Shown in pieces: positions 23,501 through 31,392 of a stretch of DNA of 64,000 nt. The DNA lies in the NCBI RefSeq assembly GCF_040054535.1, contig NC_090782.1, positions 19,995,001 to 20,059,000 of the forward strand, given 5' to 3'. The translations under genes were made by a program, and so were the position numbers. Origin of the DNA: Antennarius striatus. Its lineage: Eukaryota; Chordata; Actinopteri; Lophiiformes; Antennariidae. The first letter of the stretch is position 1, and each line of letters opens with the position of its first letter. The notes beneath the pieces were generated by a model. That model had not been told where the DNA came from and did no database searches. It saw only the letters and a program-made list of their open reading frames with translations.

Positions 23501-25731
23501 CCAGGAGCAGTTCACCCAGACGTCCTCGCATCCGCCGCTGCTGGGCTGCAGCGGGGCCCCCGTGTGCGAGCCCAACCCCTGCCTGAACGGAGGGGAGTGC
23601 CGGGACCTTTTCAACTCCTACAACTGCAGCTGCGCCCGAGGCTGGGCCGGGAGGCGCTGCGACTTCTTCACCGACACCTGTGCCTCCGGTCCTTGCATTC
23701 ACGGTAACTGCAGCGTGAACGGGCCGACCTATCGGTGCGATTGCGAGTTTGGATTCGCCGGCGTGGACTGCGACCGGGAGGTGGACGTGTGCTCCAACCA
23801 CCTGTGTGCCCACGGAGGCACTTGTCTTCACGGGCCGGACAGGTACGCCTGCCTCTGCCCGGAGAACTACACCGGACCCCTTTGCAAGTAAGTCAAGGAC
23901 TTTTTTTTGGAATGAATAGGAAGAGGAGGGTATTAATGGAGGGAAATAGATTAGAACAGCGTCTTTCTGGAGAGAAAGAACGACTTACGTTAGATAGAAA
24001 CCAGCAGCAGATGAAGAAACAATCACAATATGAATATTTCATGCTCTGAAAAAGACTTTGCTCTCCTGTGAACAGTTTGGAGAGTTTACTTAGTAAACAC
24101 AAAGTAAACAAATAAATGCTCCAAATTGCAGAAACAAGGGACCGCGCAAAACAAGACAAACGAAAGCCTTCACTGTAAATGTCTCCACATCTCTGCCTCT
24201 GTTCAGCATTTCAACCACGCCTGCAGCGAACGTCTCAGATGCTGCAATTCTATTCTAGTGTCAGCCAGAAAAGGTTTCAGTCTGCTGCGGTGCCTCGCTA
24301 ACACAAGGCGCTCTGGTTCGGCGCCAGTTTCTTTCCCCTGTCATCTACCGTTTGCCTCGGAGAACCAGCAGGGGAATGCCTCCAACCATTTATCCTGTAA
24401 ACACACAGCTTCTTGCATTTCGCCTCTTTCGCACAAGCAAAACATTTGCAAGTGTCTCGCTGAGCAAGACACCAGACGAGCTGCACATCTCCCTTTAGTG
24501 GGAACATCCACTCTGCAAAGTTTTCATCAAAATGACTTCTTTTTTTGTTTGTGTCTCCTGTTTGTGTCTCGTCCTACCTCCTTTCCTTCCCACCCCCCCC
24601 CCCACCACCTCGTCTTCCTCTTTGTTCCTTTCCAGTGAGCGCATTGAAGAAATTCCGTGGTACATTGTTGTCAGAAAGGTGTAAGTTCCTTTTCTTTTTC
24701 TACTTTTCAAGTGTTTTCTATTTGTTTCCTGTTAGATATTTGTCTCTCAAATGTCATGTACCACATCTCCTGCCCCCCCCCACCCGCACCCCACCCCCAA
24801 ATGGCATGCAACAAAATGGCGAACAAAGCTAATATCAACGCTCCCTGTGACATCGTTTGTCTGACAAACCCACCTTTGCAATGTAGCTCATGGTTTCTGG
24901 CATCTAAATTATAACTTCAACCAACAAAATTGTGCACATGCCAACATAAAGAACTATGTTTTGTAAGCGTTTAGGGATTAATTTCTAGTTTCTAACAGAT
25001 TTGTAGCATTTAGGAACAGAGGCTTTTGTGCTTGAGGCAAAACCTGTCGGTAGAGGCCAAAGAGACATGGCTGCTTGTTCATTCCTACACGGCGTCCTGC
25101 TGGTGGAGTCTTCTTAAATCTCGTGACCCTGTTTCCCTCCTGAGCCCCTTCATCTCTCCTGTGTTGAGCTGCCAGAAACCAAACCCCCCCAGCTCCTATC
25201 TGGCTGATATTTCCTCTCCCGACATCACATTCTGCCCCGACAGGCCGAAGCAGCCTGTTTCAGTGTGTGGCGACGACACCAGGAACTACACTTGCTTCAA
25301 TGGAGGCAACTGCACCGACCGGGAGCTGTCCTGTGACTGCCCCCCCGGCTTCATCGGACACCGGTGGGGAAGAATGTTCTATAATCACCCCATAAATCAC
25401 TGCCTTAGATGAATGTTAACGCTGAGACGCGTCTCCGGCTCGTTCTCCAGGTGTGAACAGGAAGTAGACGAGTGCCGGTCCAACCCCTGTCTGAACGGAG
25501 GCTACTGCCGCAACCTCATCAACAAATTTGTGTGTGTGTGCGACATGAGCTACGCCGGAGACGTGTGCCAGACGGACGTAAGCGACATTTACTTTTACGT
25601 GGCCGTGCTGCTGTGGCAGAATCTCTTTCAGCTGCTGTCCTACCTCATCCTCCGGCTGGACGACGAGCCAGAGGTGGACTGGGGAGGCGAAGACGACTGA
25701 ACGCAGGAGCGCATGTGTGGCGTCTGTCAGA

Positions 25732-25780
<49 letters not shown>

Positions 25781-28700
25781 CCTGAGCGGTGACGATGATG
25801 CAAATGTAGGGGGTCTAGTGTTCATGACGTCACCCTGCAGACCCATCAGGGGTTTCTCTGGTGTGATCACAGCTTCAAAAGTCCCACAGAGCAGTTTCTG
25901 TGCCTTAAATGAGACTTGGTTGATCAGAAGCACTTTATCGATCATACTTTATTTTATTGATTCCACCATCTTTCAGATTACGGATGCAAAAATCTTTTTT
26001 ATCACCAACGCAGGTGATCTGGTTCAGAGCTGGACGATGACATAAGTGTTTGTTTGGTTAGTTATTTGTGGAATTTATGAAGTATTTCAACTGTTATGAA
26101 ATCAGGGAAAAACTTGGTTTTATGACTGACTGACTGACTGACTAATTGACTGACTAATTGACTGACTGCTTTATGTTGGTTCCTACCAAATGAATAAGTA
26201 TCTGTCTCTAAATTGTTCTGGAGAGACAAAAATATTTAGATCCCAGATTCATCATCAGCCTGTTTGTGGTCGACTCTTCATCACGCTGTAAATCGTCACA
26301 CTCACGGATGTGATCGTGTTGTTGTTTGTCTTTTGTGCTAACATCATGTCTGATCATCAATGTTTGTCTATCTGTCCTTCATCGCAGTTTGTCCTCACGT
26401 CACGTTTTATTTCCAATCTCTGCCTCTGTTGTCAAATAAAACTGATAAAGAATCTCATCAGTCTTTGTCTGTCTCTCTAAAATTATTTGTCTCCTCCATC
26501 AACACGTACCTTTACCTGCTCTACCTCCATTTTTTTTGGACCTTCACCTGAAGGTCAGCTGTGGTCCAAATCCTTTTAACTGTGTGTGCGTGTGTTTGTG
26601 TGTGTGTGTGTGTGTGTGTTCGTCTGCGGGTGAAAGAGAAGACGTGCTGATGTCAGGTGGCTGCCATGACAACAAACACTTAATCTCCTTTAACAAGATG
26701 TGGTGTGATTCCCAGAATATCTCAAGTTCACAATCACACAAAGCAAAAGAACAAAACAGGGAAGAAGATGAACAACAACAGAAATTATATTGATTACAGT
26801 ATTTTCCGCACTATAAGGCGCACCTAAAAGCCTACAATTTTCTCATTAACCTACAGTGCGCCTTATCGTGCAGAAAACACCGTAATCATTTATGTATTAC
26901 ACCTGGATGGTTGACGTTAAGCTTCAGGGAGGCTTTGGAGTACATTTTTGGTGAGAAGGACGCTTCACAATTTGTCCCCTGTCAACTACATATTGTTTCA
27001 AGTCACACTTGAAACAATCTGAACCATTCCTTTGATTAAAAAAAAGTGATTTTTTTTTTTTTAGCTTTAAGTGGAAGAATTTTGCTACAAAGACATCCGT
27101 TATAGATGTATGTAAATATGTGCATCACCTTGGGCATCAATAATCAGATGTCCATTTACTTTTGGCCATGTGGCCTGTACTCTCCTCTTTGCTTCATCTG
27201 CCTCTTTCCAAGTCGGTGTGTATATGTGTGTGAGTGTGTGTGTGTGTGTGTGTATATGTGTGTGTGCGTCCCTCCCAAGCACAGGTATCTCTAATGGCAG
27301 GAGAAACGGGGGGGTGGGGTGGGGGGTGAGGCAGGTATGGGAAGCAGTTTTTCAGTGTCGGCACTGATGTGGCCAGAACGAGGCGGAGAGGGAGAAATGT
27401 GCTTCGCCAGCAAAAAAAAAAAAAAAAGCAGGAAAAAAGAAAGAAACAGCATCTGGTGCTGAAGTGCAGTTTCAGCAGAGAGCTGGTGGCATTCAGAGAA
27501 GTTTGGTCTGCTTCACAGTAACGTATGAGGGCAGCTTATCTGGCAGGAATGCGTGCACAAACACACACACACACACACACACACAGAGCAGGTTGATAGT
27601 GCTGACAGCGAGGAAGCATTGCTGCTGTCTCTCTGTGTGTCGCTGCTCTGCTGAGGCTTCAGGGTGGCCTTGCTCGGTACCTTAGAGACTGGTTATCCAG
27701 ACATCTCTGGTTCTGTGTGTGTGGCAGCCGGTGACTGATGGCGGGTCCTGGCTGCAGGCTCCTCCGGCTCGCTGGTGTCACACTCGCTGTGACAGCCAAC
27801 TGTGCTGCAGTGACAGGTAAGCACTTTCTAGGAGTCAACAAAGAAGCTGAAGCGAGAGAAGGAAAAATGTAACGTCTACAGTGACGAGCAGGAGTGCATA
27901 AGTTATTTTTTGCCCCGGGATATGGATGGTTGTATTTTTAGTAGAATTATGTTTCTGTGTTGATTGCTCGTTGTAAAGTTTGCTGACTTGTGACATTTTT
28001 TTTTTTTCTCAAAGCCTTGTGTAACCTGACAAGTTCAGAAAGAGCCTTTAGTTAAGGAGAGGGTGTCAGTGTAATGGAGTGATACTTACAGCTGTTTTGC
28101 TGTTGCAGCAGCCGCCCAGAGTGTCACCACTCTCACGCCAAACCGAATCACTGATGTAAGTGAATCTGCTCTTGTCTTCTGCCGGCCGCTTTAATGAATG
28201 CTCACAATCACTCTCCTGCTGCTCTGGAAGCTTTCACAGGGATTGATTCACGGGGGCTTTCGGGTCAGGAGTGTGTGTTCCCTTGCAGGGTAATTGATTT
28301 TCTGGTTGGTTTGGGGGGGCTTTTTTTTGTTGTTGAAGCAAAACTAATTGCAAATTTGTGCAGTCTCAATCTGTGAATGTATGCTGAGATTTGTAGATAT
28401 ATACAGGAATCTGCTAATTGGGATTCATAAATGAAAAGGACAAATACAAATCTGGGTGAAGATTTGTGAGTTTGTTCAAATCTGGAAATATTCCTCAGAT
28501 GTTTATGTACATATTCACACCTGTATCAGATTCAGTTTACTGGATCAGCAGTAAAAACCCACTAGATTATTTACGAGATTTCTGATTTGGCAGTGGATTC
28601 ATTTACTTATACAGTATTACTTAAATAATATATTTAAATCATAATGTTCATAAAGCCGAAGCTTCATGGTAAAAATCGACCCAAGATGAAACTAACATGA

Positions 28701-28994
28701 TATTTGACAACTAGGTCAGGTTATTTATAAAAGCAAGGTTTGATTTTTAAATCATCTTTGCATGTTGATAAGATCAAGATGAAATATTTTCATTAAAACT
28801 TTAATTGCTTTTTTTACTTTTAGTAGAAGTTGTTTTAATTCCAGCAGCTCAGCTGCACGGCAACGGCGTAAAAAATTAGACCGAAAGGAAGGCAGACCCA
28901 GAAGCACGAGGGGGCTGCAGATAAATATCATGTTTTAAAGCCAGGGAGGGGTCAATCGCTGCTGCAGATATGTCTGCACATTCACAAATTGATT

Positions 28995-29031
<37 letters not shown>

Positions 29032-30592
29032 TGAGATCCAGTACAATGGTTCCTAGTGGTTGGTAGTGATGCTTCTTGGGTGTTTGGTGTGTGGTGATCA
29101 GACAGGCCATGAGGCCAGAAGTTAAAAATTGATCTTAGCAGATTTCACAAGTCATTAAAAACCTTCTGACGCTTCATGGAAAGCAGATTTGCTTCCTGCT
29201 AGACAAGAATAATGTCTGTGTGTGTGTGTGTGTGTGTGTTCCAGCTATTCTTAGTGTATTTGCTGTGTATGTGCTAATGGGATCATCAGGCAGCCTGTGT
29301 GTGTGTGTGTGTGTGTTTTTGTGTATCTGTGTGTGTGATCCTCTACAGACGGAGCGTGCTCCATACAGCTCACGGTTGGCTGCCGTGCTGGCACCATGTC
29401 TGGTGGGCTTGGCGGTGGTGCTGATGCTGGGGCTGGCGCTGGCCGCAGCCAAACTGCGGGAGAGGCGGCAGACGGAGGGAGGCTTCAGTCCGCGGCGACT
29501 TGAGGGTTCTGGTGGTCACAACCCACCTGCTGAGCTAGGAAACACATCCATCAGCACTTTGGCAGCACGAGTGGAGCGCCTGGTGTAGTGTAAAGCTGAA
29601 AGCAGAAGTGTTTGAGAGTGTGTGAAGGAAACAGTGTGAGAGAGACAGGAATAAATATACGAGCTTCTGAAAACCAGGACATAAAGGCAGACCAGGCCGC
29701 GGGACCACCCCCCCTTCCCCCACTGAAATCACAGTTTTGTTTTCTTCTTTCATTTTAGGGGTCTTGTCGTCATTTGATTTCATTCATTTATCTTTCTTTA
29801 TATAATGGCACATTTGACGGCATATAAAACAGATTTTTCAATGTTGTTGTTGGTTTTTTTTTTTTGCGGCCTCAGTTGAGAAGTACCTTGAAATACTTGT
29901 GATGTCATATCTCTGCTCTGAATATCCTCCTAGTCCTCCTTTACATCTTCATTTAGTTTTATTTCATAAATGTCCGTCGCCTCCAGACGACATCGAGGAG
30001 GTTCGGTCCGGTCAGCGTTCGGTAGTCAAATGATGTTTCTGTTGATTAAATCAGCATCCTTTTAAGGACATTATCTCATATTTTTGTTATTAAAAACATA
30101 GTTGTGATTTAAAATTTATTTCATATTTGCACAAAATATTTTTTTCTAGATTTATGTAGATAATTAGTATTTTTGCCTTTTAGCGCCCTCTAGGAGAACT
30201 GCAATTGATTTAGGTACAATAAAATTAAATGCCTGTGACCAGTTGGGTAATTCGTTGCCGTGGTAACACTGCTGTTACCTGATAGCTAACAGGACCTAAT
30301 GCTAATGATCATTCGCTTAAAACGTTCAACAAACACCTAATCTCTGATCGCCTCTCTCCCTCCTTCTCTCCAGCTGACCTCTTCGGGTTTGAACTTTGAC
30401 CTCTTGCTGTCCGTCAGTCTGATGTCCGTTGTTCTGCTGCTGGGCCTCATCGTCACCTCCGTGGGCCTTTGCGTGGCGCTAAATCGCCGGGCCACGCACG
30501 GCACCTACAGCCCCAGCAGGCAGGAGAAGGAAGGGTCACGGGTGGAGATGTGGAGCATCACCCAGCCGCCCCCCATGGAAAGACTCATATGA
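14457..30592 (+). CDS. crb1: Protein crumbs homolog 1 (13-exon main isoform)
   Basis: Exons: 14457-14532, 16639-16875, 17644-17839, 18003-18142, 18281-18463, 20308-21273, 22023-22573, 22707-22872, 22957-23887, 24636-24680, 25244-25363, 25451-25577, 30374-30592. Phases chain exactly to 3957 nt (1318 residues). Order: signal peptide (1-25), eight EGF-like repeats, LamG1, EGF, LamG2, one full and one truncated EGF, LamG3, five EGF, membrane segment (about 1256-1282), 36-residue tail. The tail has [18 protein letters not shown] and ends ERLI, which is the CRB1 type rather than CRB2 or CRB3. It is an apical polarity transmembrane protein whose tail binds FERM proteins (GTY) and the PALS1 PDZ domain (ERLI). 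Human CRB1 has 1406 residues and about 19 EGF repeats, so a few N-terminal EGFs are fewer here. The axdnd1 and dennd1b neighbours support the name. Confidence 0.95.
16639..18463 (+). CDS. crb1: crb1 exons 2-5: N-terminal EGF-like repeats
   Basis: Four exons (16639-16875, 17644-17839, 18003-18142, 18281-18463) encode EGF-like modules with the usual six-cysteine spacing. Several start with calcium-binding D-(V/I)-(N/D)-E-C. Exon 5 carries an enlarged loop between its third and fourth cysteines ([20 protein letters not shown]), a feature of CRB1 EGF repeats. Exons 2 and 5 are symmetric (1-1); exons 3 and 4 change phase (1-2, 2-1) and are skippable only as a pair. Confidence 0.92.
19648..19699 (+). 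CDS. crb1: Candidate alternative first exon of crb1 (short, CRB1-B-like isoform)
   Basis: Two adjacent ATGs (19648 and 19651) open [17 protein letters not shown], a plausible signal peptide. The exon ends with one base (phase 1) before GTAACA, the same phase as exon 5. Joined to exon 6 (20308) it reads ...[15 protein letters not shown] in frame. The product would lack EGF repeats 1-6 and be about 1058 residues with the ERLI tail. Mammalian CRB1 has a photoreceptor isoform, CRB1-B, with its own 5' exon, as I recall in the same region. The donor is weaker than GTAAGT and there is no transcript evidence here. Confidence 0.55.
20308..21273 (+). CDS. crb1: crb1 exon 6: two EGF repeats, laminin G domain 1, one EGF repeat
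   Basis: A 966-nt exon, phase 1-1. It encodes [16 protein letters not shown]..., a second EGF ([13 protein letters not shown]...), LamG1 from [14 protein letters not shown] to the Cys in NVLPGC, and a third EGF ([12 protein letters not shown]). The LamG core shows [14 protein letters not shown] and the C-terminal [10 protein letters not shown] motif. It is the first exon shared by long and putative short isoforms. In human CRB1 many disease changes map to the LamG region. Confidence 0.95.
22023..22872 (+). CDS. crb1: crb1 exons 7-8: laminin G domain 2 and two EGF-like modules
   Basis: Exon 7 (22023-22573) gives LamG2: [14 protein letters not shown] at the start, [13 protein letters not shown] in the core, [15 protein letters not shown] at the end. 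Exon 8 (22707-22872) gives one full EGF ([12 protein letters not shown]...) and a second, shortened one ([12 protein letters not shown]). The second lacks the usual last cysteines before LamG3 begins in exon 9. Junction phases are 1, 0, 1. Confidence 0.94.
22957..23887 (+). CDS. crb1: crb1 exon 9: laminin G domain 3 and three EGF repeats
   Basis: A 931-nt exon with marked G/C-ending codons. LamG3 runs from [18 protein letters not shown] to the Cys in PPLLGC. Three EGF repeats follow ([35 protein letters not shown]). It ends in phase 2 at GTAAGT; the retained frame stops two codons later, so read-through there would give a secreted product. Confidence 0.95.
24636..24680 (+). CDS. crb1: crb1 exon 10: 45-nt micro-exon
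   Basis: Found by phase logic: exon 9 leaves two bases (AA), the acceptor TTTCCAG gives T, making Asn. Fifteen codons follow ([14 protein letters not shown] plus a split codon) up to a perfect GTAAGT. It rejoins exon 11 in phase 2 as [18 protein letters not shown]. The segment links the EGF of exon 9 to the last two EGF repeats. Confidence 0.8.
25244..25363 (+). CDS. crb1: crb1 exon 11: penultimate EGF repeat
   Basis: A 120-nt symmetric (2-2) exon that joins exon 10 as [18 protein letters not shown] and carries [23 protein letters not shown]. It ends CACCG before GTGGGG, a weak donor. It completes Arg-Cys with exon 12. Confidence 0.9.
25451..25700 (+). CDS. crb1: crb1 exon 12 with donor read-through: alternative membrane C-terminus
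   Basis: The main form uses 25451-25577 (last [15 protein letters not shown]...) and the GTAAGC donor at 25578. If the donor is not used the frame runs 40 codons further to TGA at 25698-25700. The added codons are strongly G/C-ending (GTG GCC GTG CTG CTG...), not typical of intron. They encode a hydrophobic segment ([20 protein letters not shown]) and an acidic end ([13 protein letters not shown]). No GTY or ERLI motif is present. AATAAA follows at 26435. Human CRB1 was reported with two 3' ends (1376 and 1406 residues), which may be the same choice. Confidence 0.75.
25734..25774. repeat. (GATT)10 tetranucleotide repeat
   Basis: About ten GATT units 33 bp past the read-through stop codon of crb1. 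If the read-through 3' end is used, the repeat lies in its 3' UTR. Confidence 0.95.
26124..26168. repeat. (TGAC)n with TAAT interruptions
   Basis: TGACTGACTGACTGACTGAC followed by two ACTAATTG-interrupted units. It lies in the crb1 last intron or the 3' UTR of the read-through form. Confidence 0.9.
26435..26440 (+). promoter_or_regulatory. crb1: AATAAA poly(A) signal for the crb1 read-through form
   Basis: GTCAAATAAAACTG lies about 735 nt after the read-through stop at 25700, followed by a T/GT-rich stretch (CAGTCTTTGTCTGTCTCTC). A usable terminal-exon 3' end is consistent with exon 12 ending the transcript here. Confidence 0.5.
26797..26882. mobile_element. Short MITE copy with TA target-site duplication
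   Basis: Starts CAGTATTTTCCGCACTATAA and ends with the inverted form (GCGCCTTATCGTGCAGAAAACACCG). It is flanked by TA on both sides. It is an 86-bp deletion derivative of the family also found at 52368-52532. CAG termini with a TA duplication point to a Tc1/mariner-pogo type. Intronic to crb1. Confidence 0.85.
27738..29588 (+). CDS. Nested CRB3-like small Crumbs protein (3 exons, 121 residues)
   Basis: Exons 27738-27816, 28109-28155 and 29349-29588 lie inside the last crb1 intron on the same strand. Phases chain (1, 0) to 366 nt. Residues 1-27 resemble a signal peptide ([20 protein letters not shown]), 28-51 are a short Ser/Thr-containing ectodomain without EGF repeats, and 52-76 a membrane helix. 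The tail begins [12 protein letters not shown] and ends RVERLV. Human CRB3 has 120 residues, the same layout, and a KLREKRQTEG juxtamembrane motif. Differences: the FERM-binding GTY reads GGF, the PDZ ligand is ERLV not ERLI, and the middle of the tail is unlike CRB3. Donors are GTAAGC and GTAAGT, and an AATAAA lies 61 bp past the stop. It may be a separate gene, an internal-promoter crb1 transcript, or an alternative crb1 tail exon. Confidence 0.72.
28995..29029. repeat. (CA)n microsatellite
   Basis: About 17 CA units in the intron before the ERLV exon. A shorter TG run (29216-29240) and another at 29299-29315 follow, just upstream of its acceptor at 29348. Confidence 0.92.
29650..29655 (+). 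promoter_or_regulatory. AATAAA poly(A) signal of the CRB3-like terminal exon
   Basis: Lies 61 bp after the TAG that ends at 29588. Its closeness supports 29349-29588 as a true terminal exon rather than a chance frame. Confidence 0.6.
30374..30592 (+). CDS. crb1: crb1 exon 13: membrane helix and ERLI cytoplasmic tail
   Basis: Acceptor CTCTCCAG, phase 0, 72 codons plus TGA. A short LTSSGLNFD stalk precedes a long hydrophobic helix and a basic NRR stop-transfer. The 36-residue tail carries [18 protein letters not shown] (FERM site) and PPPMERLI at the C-terminus (PDZ ligand). This exon alone identifies the gene as crb1. Confidence 0.97.
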   Translation: MTSSGLNFDLLLSVSLMSVVLLLGLIVTSVGLCVALNRRATHGTYSPSRQEKEGSRVEMWSITQPPPMERLI

Positions 30593-31356
30593 GACGCAAG
30601 AAAGGAGGATGATGTGGTCGTCACAGTAACGAAGGAGCAGATGAGACAAATACAACTGATAACAGATGCATCATGGGATTAAAACATCAGCAGAGGACTA
30701 CCTGCAGACGCCGCCTGTCTCACTCCATCTGGTGTGGCATCTTTGTGTTGTTGTGCGTCGCCGTGCGTCACACGTCTTCCCGGTTTGTTTTGCACCCGAA
30801 CGCCACATCCAGCCACCCAAATGAAAATTCATTTAATATGTTTTGGCCAATATATTTCTTTACGATTAATGGATCAATTGAAGGAACACCTGATCAGATT
30901 TGAAGATGTGCAAATACATCATCATCAATCCTCATGAGAAGCAGATATTTCCAGAGTTCTTGGACATCAGCGTAGGTCTAAGGGGAACTCACACTTTAGT
31001 GAGTGTAAAGTAGCATCTTTATTTATTTTCAGGTGACGTTCATGACTTGTTTTCATCTAAAGAAAAATATCAAAGCGGTTGAAGGAAGATAAAACAAGAA
31101 ATGTGGTGTAATTTCAAGCATATACACTGTAATGACGATTTAACACAGATCATCAGCTGGCTATTATAGTGTTATTTTATTTTGTCAAACTACTGATGTC
31201 CTGGGGGGTGGGATTGGAGAGGGGGGTGCTGCTACTTTCACAACAGAACAGTAAGCCAGCAGCCTGTTTGTGTGTGTTGTGTGACCTTTGATCACCTGAG
31301 AGGGACGTGTGAGTCACAAAAATATTATTTTCCTTTCCACATTCTGGGTTTCTAAA

Positions 31357-31362
31357 AATAAA
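31357..31362 (+). promoter_or_regulatory. crb1: Likely crb1 poly(A) signal
   Basis: This is the first AATAAA found on the plus strand after the crb1 stop, 764 bp downstream. It lies within 55 bp of the dennd1b poly(A) signal on the opposite strand. Confidence 0.45.
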
Positions 31363-31392
31363 AAAATTTAAAAAAGGAGTCCAGAGACGGAG

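Noticed and set aside
24126..24638. 170-codon plus-strand frame between crb1 exons 9 and 10
   Set aside because: Intronic, with poly-C/Pro low complexity at the end and no domain. The true exon 10 begins at its edge in another frame.
29220..29348. Upstream extension of the ERLV exon frame (Cys-Val run from 29220)
   Set aside because: It reads through a TG microsatellite. The CTCTACAG acceptor at 29341-29348 is a better exon start, and it gives the correct phase.
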